Source: Aliarcobacter skirrowii CCUG 10374
GTDB lineage: Bacteria > Campylobacterota > Campylobacteria > Campylobacterales > Arcobacteraceae
Direction of reading: 5' to 3'
NCBI RefSeq assembly: GCF_003544835.1
Contig: NZ_CP032099.1
Coordinates: 558,001 to 622,000, forward strand
Length of the DNA: 64,000 bases
How positions within the stretch are numbered: position 1 is the stretch's first letter; each line of letters opens with the position of its first letter. The position numbers were made by a program, and so were the translations under genes. Below, one piece after another: positions 16,710 to 25,116 of the stretch. The notes under the pieces were generated by a model, which was given only the letters and a program-made list of their open reading frames with translations, was not told the DNA's origin and searched no databases.

Positions 16710-18200
16710 TTACTCCAATGGTGGTAAAACTATAGCTTTTTTAGCTCTTGTAGCTGCTACATAAAAGATATTTAACTCTTCATTTATTTGAGTAAAGCTA
16801 TAACTATTTTTACTATTTTCAATCTCTTTTTTATTAATAAAATCATTTGTCATAATAACTTGATCATACTCCATACCTTTTGCTTTATGTGCTGTTGTAA
16901 ATATAATTTCAGCTTCATCTTTATTTTGACATAAAAGCTCTTTTGCTCTTTTATTTATCTCAAAAATATTATCACCATAAGTATTTATAAATTTTATAAT
17001 ATTTAAATAGTCTTGATTTTTTGTCTCTTTTGCAAAATTTTCTAGCTCATATATTGTGCTAAAACTCTTTATCTCATCCACAGATATTTTCTCATTTTTT
17101 CTATTTTTTAGATAAAAAATTGAGTAAACAGTTTGATTCATAAATGAGTATGATGAGTATCCACCTTCAAAAAATATCTTTTTATTTTCTTGGATATATT
17201 TTACTAACTCTTGAATTAGTGCAAATGATGTTCTTGAGATTATACAAATTGGTTTTGATTTGTCTAAATATCTATCTCCAACTTCTGTAGTTGTCTCAAT
17301 ACCATTTAAAACAAGGTTGTTTTTTCCATTTAAAGAGTAGAGTTTGTTTAAATTTCTCTCTAAATATTTTGCATAGGAGTTTGAAAATCTAAAACTAATA
17401 GTTAGATTATAAGCTGGAAGATCAATCTTTGCAAGAGCATTTGTTGCATATCTAAAACTATATATTTGTTGAAAACTATCTCCTACATATATACGATTTT
17501 TACCAAAACTTTCAACAATACTAATCATAACATCACTTATATCTTGTGCTTCATCAATTAAAATTAAGTCATAATTTAAATTTTTATCAAAATTGCTACT
17601 TAAATAGTACATTTTTAGATAAAAATCGTGAGTTGCATCTATTTTTCTATTTTTCATTGCACTTAAAACAACTTTTAGATGCTCTTTTAGTTTATTTTGG
17701 TTTTTATTTAAAACTTCTAAAAACTTTGCACTAAAGTCACTTTGTTTTATAAAACTATCAATTAATCTATTATCAAGCTCTTTAATACTTGAGTTACAAT
17801 AAAAATTTACTAAATCTCTTAAAAGTGAGAGATACTCATTTGAAGCATAAAAGCTTTGATTATTTTCATCATATTCATAATAGCTAATAACTCTATCTAA
17901 AACAGTTGTTTTTAACTCATTTGTTAGATTATAGTTTAAAGCTCTTGTTCTTTTGTAAATAAATGAGTGAATAGTGCTTGATTCTAAATTTGGCACTTTG
18001 AAATTTTTTAATTTCTCTAAAATTGATGTTTGTAAAGATTTGTTATAAGCTAAATAAAGAATTTTTAAATGTGGATTTTTTTGTGCATATAGAAGTAGAG
18101 TTGTAGTTTTTCCACTACCAGCAACTGCATTTATTTTAAAAGAGCTTAATGTGCTATTTACAATATTCTCTTGTTCATTAGTTTTAACTATTTTTTGCAA
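16710..18200 (-). CDS. Compact UvrD/Rep-type SF1 helicase
   Basis: A 496-residue superfamily 1A DNA helicase, well short of the 650-750 residues of UvrD, Rep or PcrA. All motifs are present: Q-type TNEQENIV (7-14), Walker A AVAGSGKTT (about 25-33), LILIDEAQDIS (motif II), VGDSFQQIYSFR (III), LTISFRFS (IV), TAHKAKGMEYDQVIM (V) and FYVAATRAKKAIV (VI). The 1B/2B insertions are small, as in Fbh1-like or phage helicases. The start is TTG at 18200 with only a weak AAGAAAG site. A TATAAT lies 44 bases upstream. It leads the operon with the DUF3142-like and lipoprotein genes, an odd partnership of DNA and envelope functions. Confidence 0.87.
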   Translation of the reverse strand: MQKIVKTNEQENIVNSTLSSFKINAVAGSGKTTTLLLYAQKNPHLKILYLAYNKSLQTSILEKLKNFKVPNLESSTIHSFIYKRTRALNYNLTNELKTTVLDRVISYYEYDENNQSFYASNEYLSLLRDLVNFYCNSSIKELDNRLIDSFIKQSDFSAKFLEVLNKNQNKLKEHLKVVLSAMKNRKIDATHDFYLKMYYLSSNFDKNLNYDLILIDEAQDISDVMISIVESFGKNRIYVGDSFQQIYSFRYATNALAKIDLPAYNLTISFRFSNSYAKYLERNLNKLYSLNGKNNLVLNGIETTTEVGDRYLDKSKPICIISRTSFALIQELVKYIQENKKIFFEGGYSSYSFMNQTVYSIFYLKNRKNEKISVDEIKSFSTIYELENFAKETKNQDYLNIIKFINTYGDNIFEINKRAKELLCQNKDEAEIIFTTAHKAKGMEYDQVIMTNDFINKKEIENSKNSYSFTQINEELNIFYVAATRAKKAIVLPPLE

Positions 18201-18243
18201 AATTATGAAATCTTTCTTGAAGTTTTACTTTTTAAAAGTCAAA

Positions 18244-18249
18244 ATTATA
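18244..18249 (-). promoter_or_regulatory. -10 element upstream of the SF1 helicase operon
   Basis: A consensus TATAAT on the minus strand, 44 bases before the TTG start, in the 95-base gap after the RND operon terminator. No convincing -35 is visible. Confidence 0.5.
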
Positions 18250-18295
18250 CTATTTTAATCTTTATTAGAGATATGATTTATATTTTCAAGGAAGT

Positions 18296-18318
18296 AAAGA
18301 GTACTTTTAGTACTCTTT
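18296..18318 (-). terminator. Terminator hairpin of the RND efflux operon
   Basis: A perfect 10-bp stem (18296-18305 with 18309-18318) with a 3-base loop. The RND permease stop codon (18307-18309) sits at its apex. The downstream T tract is weak, so this is a likely but not strong terminator. Confidence 0.6.
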
Positions 18319-21300
18319 ATTGTTCTCTTCTTCCTCTTTTTTTAACTCTTCAGCAATTGAACCCTCTTTTTCTCTACTTAATCTTGAGATTAAAATATAA
18401 AATAGAGGTATAAACAAAATTGCTATAAATGTTGCTGTTAGCATTCCTCCAATAACTCCAGTTCCAATTGAGTGCTTACTAGCAGCTCCAGCACCACTAC
18501 TAATTGCAAGTGGCATAACACCAATTGTAAATGCTAGTGAAGTCATAATAATTGGTCTAAGTCGCACTTTTGCAGCTTCTAAAGCTGAGTCAATTAGATT
18601 GTATCCCTCTTTTCTTTTTTGAAGAGCAAACTCTACAATCAAAATTGCATTTTTAGCAGCCAATCCAGCAAGAACTAAAAGTCCAACTTGGAAGTAGATA
18701 TTGTTGTCAAGTCCTCTTAAATTTGTAGCTAAAATAGCTCCAAAAATAGCAAACGGTACAGCTAAAACAACAGCAATTGGAAGCAACCATTTTTCATAAA
18801 GAGCTGCTAAAATTAAGAATAGGAATATAATACCAAAGATAAATGCTTGAGCAGAACTTCCACCTATTTGTTTCTCTTGATAAGCAGTTCCTACCCAAGA
18901 TATTGTATATCCTTGAGGTAAAACCTCTTTTGAAACCTCTTCAATAGCTTTTAGTGCATCTCCAGAACTATAACCAGCTGCTGGTTGTCCTGAAACTTTT
19001 GCAGCTTGGAAAAGATTAAATCTTTCAACAATATCAGCTCCAACATCTTTTTTCAAAGTAACAAAAGCACTTAAAGGTAGAAGTTCTCCATTTGATGATT
19101 TAACATAAATATACTGCATATCATCAACATTTGATCTATATGTATCAATTGCTTGCATATTTACTTTATAAGTTCGTCCATAAAGTGAGAAATCATTTAC
19201 ATAAAAACTTCCATAAGTTGCATTTATTGTGTTATAAATATCATTTATACTAACACCTTTTGCTTTTGCTTTTTCAATATCTACATCCATTTTGTATTGA
19301 GGAATATTTGCAGATAGTGAAGTTCTAACACCCATTAACTCTGGTCTAGTTTGTGCTTTTTGTATTACAGCATTAACAACTTTTTGTAAATCTTCAACAC
19401 TTCCACCAGTTCGGTCTTGAACATACATATCAAATCCACCAGTAACACTCATACCCATAATTGCAGGTGGAATAACAGCTATTGAAAATCCTTCACTAGT
19501 TTGCATTAATTGGGCACTAAATTTCTTTAAAAGTGCTTGAGCTGATTGACTCGATTCTGGTCTTTCGTCCCAATCTTTTAGTTTAATAATTGTTGCAACT
19601 GTATGTGTTCTTTGAGCTGATGTTGTAAAGTCATAACCAGCTAAAGTAATAATATTTTTAACATTTGGGTCTTTTGAAACAATAGCATTAATCTCTTCAC
19701 TTAGTTCTATTGTTCTTGAAAGTGATGAACCTGGAGGATTAAATCCAAATATAAATATTGTTCCTTGATCCTCATCAGGTACTAAACCTGTTTTCATATC
19801 TTTAAACATATCGTATGATATAAATATTAACCCACCAAATAGCAACATAGATATTAAAGAGTATCTAATTGTTTTTTTAACTAAATATGAATAACCAGCA
19901 GTCGCTCTATCAAACATATTATTGAACCATTTGAAAAAACCTTTTGGTTCATGTTTTTTATTTTTTAATATTCTTACACATAGTGATGGTGTTAAAGTAA
20001 GTGCAACAAATCCTGAAATAACAACGGACACAACAATGGTAATAGCAAATTGTCTATACATCTCTCCACTTAATCCACCCATAAAAGCAACAGGTACAAA
20101 CACAGCTCCAAGTACCAAAATAATAGCAATTAAAGCTCCTGTTACCTCTCTCATAGCTGCAAATGCTGCCTCTTTTGGAGTTTTACCCATCTCCATATGT
20201 CGTTCAATATTCTCAATAACAATAATAGCATCATCAACAACAATACCAATAGCAAGAACAAGTCCAAAAAGAGTAAGAAGATTTATACTAAACCCTAAAG
20301 CATACATTCCAGCAAATGCACCAATAATAGATACAGGAACTGCAATTAGTGGAATAATTGTAGCTCTCCAGTTTTGTAAAAATAGATATATAATTAATAT
20401 AACTAAAATAAGTGCTTCAACAAATGTTTTAACAACTTCGTTTATAGAAGCAGAGATAAAATCTGTACTATCATAAGGAATAGTATAAGTCATATCTTCA
20501 GGGAAACTTTTACTAGCCTCTTCAAGTGCTTTTTTAATAGCAGCTGCTGATTCTAAAGCATTTGCTTCACTTTGTAAAAATACTCCAATTGGCAGTGAAG
20601 GTGCATTATTTAATCTTGTTTGCATACTGTAATTACTAGCACCAAGCTCTATTGTAGCAACATCTTTAAGCTTTAAACTACTTCCATCAGGATTTGAACG
20701 AATTACAATATTAGCAAATTGAACAGGGTCATCAAATCTCTCTGGAGTTTGAATTGTATATGTGTACATCTGTTTATTTGCAATTGGTTCAGCTGCAATT
20801 TTTCCAGCTGCATATTGATTGTTTTGCTCTTTTATAACAGCAATTACATCAGTTGTAGCAAGAGAGTATTTTGATAGTTTTGAAGGGTCTAGCCAAACTC
20901 TAATAGAGTAATCTTTAGCCCCAAAAATCATAGCATCTCCAACACCTTCAACTCTTTTTAGTGTTTCAACCATATTAAGTAGTGCATAGTTTGATAAATA
21001 TATAGAGTCATAAGTGTTATTTGGAGATTGAAGCATAATAAATTGTAAAATACTAGGACTTCTTTCTCCTACAACAACTCCAACTCTTTGAACTTGCTCA
21101 GGCATTGAAGACAAAGCTGCTTGAACTCTATTGTTTACATCAATTTTTGCACTATCAGGATCTGTTCCTACTTCAAAATATACATTAATTGATAAATTTC
21201 CACTATCATCTGCTAAAGAGTTCATATAAATCATATCTTTAGCACCATTTATCTGTTGTTCAAGAGGAGCTGCTACTGTTTTTGCAATAGTATTTGCACT

Positions 21301-21459
21301 AGCTCCTGGATAGTTTGTACTTACAACAATTTGTGGAGGAAGAACTTTTGGATATTGTTCAATTGGTAAATTGAACATAGAAATAAGTCCAACTAGAAAT
21401 ATAATAATAGATAAAACACCTGCAAAAACAGGGTTTCTTATAAAAAATGCTGAAATCAT
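18307..21459 (-). CDS. RND multidrug efflux permease (HAE1/AcrB family)
   Basis: A 1050-residue inner-membrane proton/drug antiporter of the hydrophobe-amphiphile efflux RND family. The N-terminus MISAFFIRNPVFAGVLSI, the proton-relay Asp pair in GIVVDDAIIVIENIERHM (about 406-407), the two large periplasmic loops and the second half ending with LAGLAAKNAILIVEFA are all typical, and length matches AcrB. It forms a tripartite pump with the periplasmic adaptor and the TolC-like channel encoded just upstream. Its ATG is separated from the adaptor stop by one base. Regulation is probably through the divergent MarR gene. Drug range cannot be read from the sequence. Confidence 0.96.
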   Translation of the reverse strand: MISAFFIRNPVFAGVLSIIIFLVGLISMFNLPIEQYPKVLPPQIVVSTNYPGASANTIAKTVAAPLEQQINGAKDMIYMNSLADDSGNLSINVYFEVGTDPDSAKIDVNNRVQAALSSMPEQVQRVGVVVGERSPSILQFIMLQSPNNTYDSIYLSNYALLNMVETLKRVEGVGDAMIFGAKDYSIRVWLDPSKLSKYSLATTDVIAVIKEQNNQYAAGKIAAEPIANKQMYTYTIQTPERFDDPVQFANIVIRSNPDGSSLKLKDVATIELGASNYSMQTRLNNAPSLPIGVFLQSEANALESAAAIKKALEEASKSFPEDMTYTIPYDSTDFISASINEVVKTFVEALILVILIIYLFLQNWRATIIPLIAVPVSIIGAFAGMYALGFSINLLTLFGLVLAIGIVVDDAIIVIENIERHMEMGKTPKEAAFAAMREVTGALIAIILVLGAVFVPVAFMGGLSGEMYRQFAITIVVSVVISGFVALTLTPSLCVRILKNKKHEPKGFFKWFNNMFDRATAGYSYLVKKTIRYSLISMLLFGGLIFISYDMFKDMKTGLVPDEDQGTIFIFGFNPPGSSLSRTIELSEEINAIVSKDPNVKNIITLAGYDFTTSAQRTHTVATIIKLKDWDERPESSQSAQALLKKFSAQLMQTSEGFSIAVIPPAIMGMSVTGGFDMYVQDRTGGSVEDLQKVVNAVIQKAQTRPELMGVRTSLSANIPQYKMDVDIEKAKAKGVSINDIYNTINATYGSFYVNDFSLYGRTYKVNMQAIDTYRSNVDDMQYIYVKSSNGELLPLSAFVTLKKDVGADIVERFNLFQAAKVSGQPAAGYSSGDALKAIEEVSKEVLPQGYTISWVGTAYQEKQIGGSSAQAFIFGIIFLFLILAALYEKWLLPIAVVLAVPFAIFGAILATNLRGLDNNIYFQVGLLVLAGLAAKNAILIVEFALQKRKEGYNLIDSALEAAKVRLRPIIMTSLAFTIGVMPLAISSGAGAASKHSIGTGVIGGMLTATFIAILFIPLFYILISRLSREKEGSIAEELKKEEEENNKEY

Positions 21460-21460
21460 A

Positions 21461-22498
21461 CTATTTCTCTTTATTTACAATTTGAACTTTTGTGTTAGGT
21501 CTTACTTTTGCAATATTTGAAATAACAATTTTTTCACCACCACTTAGACCACCTTTTATAATAACACCATCTTTAATCAAATCTCCAGCAACAACTGGTT
21601 TTGGGTTTACAATATTGTTATCATCTACAACCATTACTATTGAACCTTGAGATGTTTTTAAAACAGCATTTTCAGGAACTACAAAAACATCACCTAAATC
21701 AAGATTACTAATTTTGATTTGTGCAAAATCTCCAACTAAAAGATCACCATTTTTATTATCTATTTTTGCTCTTAAAAGCAAAGTGTCAGTATTTGAATCT
21801 ATTGTTGGAGATACAAAATCTATCTCTCCTTGATACTCTTTACTATTTAAAATAAGTGTTGTTTTTGCTTTGTTATCTTTTATCTGCTTTAAAAAGTTAT
21901 TCATATCTGCTCTTGGAAGTGAAAACTCTGCATGAATTGGATTTGTATTTGTAACAGTTACTAAAACAGAGTTAGTTGCACTTGTTCCAACTAAATCACC
22001 AATATCTTGTCTTTTAATTCCAGCAATTCCATCTATTGGACTAGTTACTTGTGTGTAGTTGTATTGAATTTGTGCCTCATCAAGTGCAGCTTTTGAGCTT
22101 TCATATTGAAATGTAAACTCATCAAATTGTTGAGGACTAATCGCTTTTGATTCAATCAAAGATTTTGCTCTTTCAAAATCTTTTTTTGCTTTTGTAAAAT
22201 TTGCTTTTTTCATATTTAAATTTGCTAAATATGTATCTGGTTCTATTTTATAAAGTAAAGATCCTTTTTTTACAAAATCACCTTCATTAAAATGTTTCTC
22301 TTTTAAAATTCCAGCAACTCTTGCTGTAACATCAACTTGTTCAATTGATTTTAAAATAGTAGGATAATTTTTTGTAGTTTTAAAATCTTTTTTCTCTACT
22401 TTAAAAACTTGCACAGGAAGTGCAGGGGCTTCATTTGCAAAAACTGTAGAAAAACTAACTGTTGCTAAAATTATTGATATTATCGATTTTTTTATCAT
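21461..22498 (-). CDS. RND efflux periplasmic adaptor (membrane fusion protein)
   Basis: A 345-residue adaptor of the HlyD/AcrA class linking the RND permease to the outer-membrane channel. A signal peptide (about 1-21, cleavage after the Ala of VFA) precedes a barrel-sandwich domain with VTARVAGILKEKHFNEGDFVKKGSLLYKIEP (split by a coiled-coil hairpin at about 85-140). The second half of the lipoyl-like domain is SPIDGIAGIKRQDIGDLVG, and beta-barrel and membrane-proximal domains follow. No lipobox is apparent, unlike AcrA. The ATG overlaps the TolC-like gene stop by four bases (ATGA), giving coupled translation. Confidence 0.94.
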   Translation of the reverse strand: MIKKSIISIILATVSFSTVFANEAPALPVQVFKVEKKDFKTTKNYPTILKSIEQVDVTARVAGILKEKHFNEGDFVKKGSLLYKIEPDTYLANLNMKKANFTKAKKDFERAKSLIESKAISPQQFDEFTFQYESSKAALDEAQIQYNYTQVTSPIDGIAGIKRQDIGDLVGTSATNSVLVTVTNTNPIHAEFSLPRADMNNFLKQIKDNKAKTTLILNSKEYQGEIDFVSPTIDSNTDTLLLRAKIDNKNGDLLVGDFAQIKISNLDLGDVFVVPENAVLKTSQGSIVMVVDDNNIVNPKPVVAGDLIKDGVIIKGGLSGGEKIVISNIAKVRPNTKVQIVNKEK

Positions 22499-23730
22499 TT
22501 TATATACTCCTTGATTTTCTCACCACTGTGGTAAATTATAGCCGCTTTTTTAATCTCTAAATCATTTAGAGCTTTTTTATGTAAACTTATTGCATTGTAT
22601 TTTTCTGTTAAACTTTGTAAAAATGCAACATTATCAATTAAGCCATTTTCAAATTTTGATTTAATAACCTCATAAGCACTTTGTGCAGCTTTTACAGATG
22701 CTTCACTTGAACTTATTTTTGCTTTTGCTATATTATAAGCTTTTAGTGCTAATTTAAAATCAACTAAAGCTTTATTTTTCTCATAATCATAGTTTGATTT
22801 ACTAGCTAGATACTCTTTTTGTTTAGATTGAGATTTAAATCTTGTCTCTCCAAAAGAGAATATATTCCAGTTTAAATTTGCACTAGCAACATTTTGATGA
22901 TAAATTCCATTTCTCATATTTTCATCATCATAATCTTTGTCATAGTAGTTAAAAGTATTATTTAAAGTGATTGTAGGAAGATAGTCACTTTTAGCAGCTT
23001 TTGTTTCATAAGCCTTTGCTTGTGTATCAAATAAAAGTGCTTGAATATCAAATCTCTCATTAGGCTCTTCTTTATTTTCAATCTCTTTTATAGTTGAACC
23101 ACTTGAAATAGTAACTGTTTGTCCTGTTAAATACTCAAGATTATGTAATATTGTAACAAGTTCAAGTTCAAGCTCTTGTAACTCAACATTTGAAGCTTCA
23201 AGTCTTGAAACTATTTTTTGATACTCATCCTCTGTTGCAGTTCCAGCTTCATAAAATCTTTCAATTCTATTTTTTTGAGCAACAAGTTGTTCTATCTCTT
23301 TTTGCTTAGCATCTTTATTTGCATCTAGTGATAAAAAGTTATAGTAGTGATTTACAACAGTTAAAGAGATATTGTTTTTAAGTGCTTCAAGAGAGCTTTC
23401 GCCACTTTTAATTGATGATTTATAGATATCAAAAGTATCTCCTCTTTTACCACCATCATAAAGAATGAAATCTACACTTCCATATGCATTTAAACCTTTT
23501 TTTGCAATTTGTTGTGCTGTATACTCTTTATCATTTATATAATAAGTTGTACCAACATTAAATTTTGGTAAATAACCACTTTTTATACTTTTATAATCCT
23601 CTTTTAAAGCTTCAAGATTTTGCTGTGAAGCTTTAATTAGTTGATTTTGTATTGATAAATCAACTAGTTCATCTAAAGTTTGACTATGTAAAAAAAGTGG
23701 TAATAAAAAAATAAAATATATCTTTTTCAA
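22495..23730 (-). CDS. TolC-family outer-membrane efflux protein (TTG start)
   Basis: A 411-residue outer-membrane channel of the TolC/OEP family. A signal peptide (about 1-17) is followed by two repeated OEP halves, each with long helices (Lys/Glu/Gln-rich heptads near 110-200 and 310-390) and short strand pairs. The C-terminal half includes NLNWNIFSFGETRFKSQ, typical of the family. The start is TTG at 23730, five bases after AAAGGAG. It is the first gene of the efflux operon. It is shorter than E. coli TolC but usual for Campylobacterota OEPs. Confidence 0.92.
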   Translation of the reverse strand: MKKIYFIFLLPLFLHSQTLDELVDLSIQNQLIKASQQNLEALKEDYKSIKSGYLPKFNVGTTYYINDKEYTAQQIAKKGLNAYGSVDFILYDGGKRGDTFDIYKSSIKSGESSLEALKNNISLTVVNHYYNFLSLDANKDAKQKEIEQLVAQKNRIERFYEAGTATEDEYQKIVSRLEASNVELQELELELVTILHNLEYLTGQTVTISSGSTIKEIENKEEPNERFDIQALLFDTQAKAYETKAAKSDYLPTITLNNTFNYYDKDYDDENMRNGIYHQNVASANLNWNIFSFGETRFKSQSKQKEYLASKSNYDYEKNKALVDFKLALKAYNIAKAKISSSEASVKAAQSAYEVIKSKFENGLIDNVAFLQSLTEKYNAISLHKKALNDLEIKKAAIIYHSGEKIKEYIK

Positions 23731-23756
23731 AATTACTCCTTTTAAAAATAAAAAAC

Positions 23757-23823
23757 GATTTTATCAAAAATTGACTTAAAAGTATCTTGCTAGAAAGATA
23801 TTTTTAAACTTAATTTAGCTAAA
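23757..23823. promoter_or_regulatory. Efflux/marR intergenic promoter with two palindromes
   Basis: The 101-base divergent gap holds an interrupted palindrome TATCTT-6-AAGATA with matching A/T flanks (23778-23805). It also holds a perfect 10-bp palindrome TTTAGCTAAA (23814-23823) just before the MarR start. On the minus strand, GATAAAAT (23757-23764) is a good -10 for the efflux operon. Both palindromes are candidate MarR operators. Confidence 0.55.
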
Positions 23824-23831
23824 CTTCCAAG

Positions 23832-24314
23832 ATGAAAAAAAGACATATAGAAGATTTTTATAAAAAAGTTGTTCAAGAAGATAGATATGATGTATTTGCT
23901 TTATCTCTTCCTATTATATTGATTGCAAAACATCTATATCAAGAAGAGGAGAGTTTTTATAAACAAAATTTTGATCTTCTTCACTCAGAATTTGACGTTT
24001 TAGCATCTTTATATTTTGAAAACAATGAACATGCTCTAACACCAACTGAGTTGTATAATACAATGATATTTTCATCAGGTGGAATGACAAAAATATTAAA
24101 AAAACTTGAAGATAGAGGTTTAATAACTAGAACAACTTTAAAAGAGGATAAAAGAAAAATATTAGTTGTTCTTACACCAAAAGGTAAAGATATAATATTA
24201 AATTGTGTAGAGCAGAGGTTAAAAAGGCTTGAAAATACATTTAAAGATTTTAGTAAAAAAGAGAGAGAAGTTTTAAAAGGTAGTTTAAAAAAACTACTCT
24301 TTAGCGTGATTTAA
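23832..24314 (+). CDS. MarR-family transcriptional regulator
   Basis: A 160-residue winged-helix repressor. The helix-turn-helix lies around ALTPTELYNTMIFSSGGMTKILKKLEDRGLI (split: recognition helix at about 82-97). The wing TRTTLKEDKRKILVVLTPKGKDII contains the conserved D-x-R of MarR proteins. It is divergent from the RND efflux operon, the classical arrangement for a local drug-responsive repressor. No Shine-Dalgarno precedes the ATG; a palindrome ends nine bases upstream. It ends tail-to-tail with kdsB, sharing a TTAA that supplies both stop codons. The ligand is unknown. Confidence 0.9.
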   Translation: MKKRHIEDFYKKVVQEDRYDVFALSLPIILIAKHLYQEEESFYKQNFDLLHSEFDVLASLYFENNEHALTPTELYNTMIFSSGGMTKILKKLEDRGLITRTTLKEDKRKILVVLTPKGKDIILNCVEQRLKRLENTFKDFSKKEREVLKGSLKKLLFSVI

Positions 24315-25033
24315 GCTTTAAAAACTTTTAAAGCTCTGTTTAAATCCTCTTGTGTATCAATTCCAAAAGATTTTGAATTTACTTTTACCATTGCTATTTT
24401 AAACCCATTGTCAATTGCTCTTAATTGCTCAAGTTTTTCAATATTCTCTAATTTTGAAGAGTTTAAACTACAAAACTTATTTAAAGATTTTTTTGTAAAT
24501 CCATAAATTCCTAAGTGTCCAAAATATGTTGAGTTTTCGCTATGATCTCTGTGATATGGGATTTTTGCTCTTGAAAAGTATATTGCATTTTCATATTCAT
24601 CTAAAACAACTTTTACCAAATTTGGATCATCTGCATTTTCACTATTTATCTCTTTGTAGCAAGAAGTTATTAAAGTATTTTGACAATCTTTTACCTCTTT
24701 TACTCTATTTATTACAGCTTTTACAATATCAACTTCTATAAAAGGCTCATCTGCTTGAACATTTACAATAATCTCATCATCACTTAAGTTTAATCTATTT
24801 ACAGCCTCATTTATTCTATCTGTTCCGCTATTGTGATTAACACTTGTCATAACAGCATCAAAACCGTGCTCTTTTGCCAAATCCATAACTTCACTACTAT
24901 CAGTTGCAATTACAACTTTATCCAAAGAGCTTACTTGTTTTGCAGTTCTTATAACCATTGGAAGACCTAAAATATCTACCAAAATTTTATTAGCAAATCG
25001 GCTTGAATTTAGCCTTGCTGGAATTATTATCAT
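24311..25033 (-). CDS. kdsB: 3-deoxy-manno-octulosonate cytidylyltransferase
   Basis: CMP-Kdo synthetase: activates Kdo with CTP for lipid A inner-core assembly. The 240-residue cytosolic enzyme has the N-terminal nucleotide-binding IIPARLNSSRFANK (2-15), KVVIATDS, VNVQADEPFI (with the metal-binding Asp), YFSRAKIPYHRD and HLGIYGF motifs in the standard order. It has its own AAGGAT site and lies alone between the MarR gene and polA. kdsC occurs separately near 46 kb. Length and motifs match KdsB fully. Confidence 0.95.
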   Translation of the reverse strand: MIIIPARLNSSRFANKILVDILGLPMVIRTAKQVSSLDKVVIATDSSEVMDLAKEHGFDAVMTSVNHNSGTDRINEAVNRLNLSDDEIIVNVQADEPFIEVDIVKAVINRVKEVKDCQNTLITSCYKEINSENADDPNLVKVVLDEYENAIYFSRAKIPYHRDHSENSTYFGHLGIYGFTKKSLNKFCSLNSSKLENIEKLEQLRAIDNGFKIAMVKVNSKSFGIDTQEDLNRALKVFKA

Positions 25034-25116
25034 CTTTTATCCTTTTAATATAAACCCATATTTAAAAGAGATTATTATATTATAAAATCTTTAAAACATA
25101 TATTGAAAGAAGATTT

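Noticed and set aside
19922-20476. 184-codon open frame antisense to the RND permease
   Set aside because: Its translation is low-complexity Thr/Ile/Asn/Ala, the mirror of membrane-helix codons, and the permease is unequivocal.
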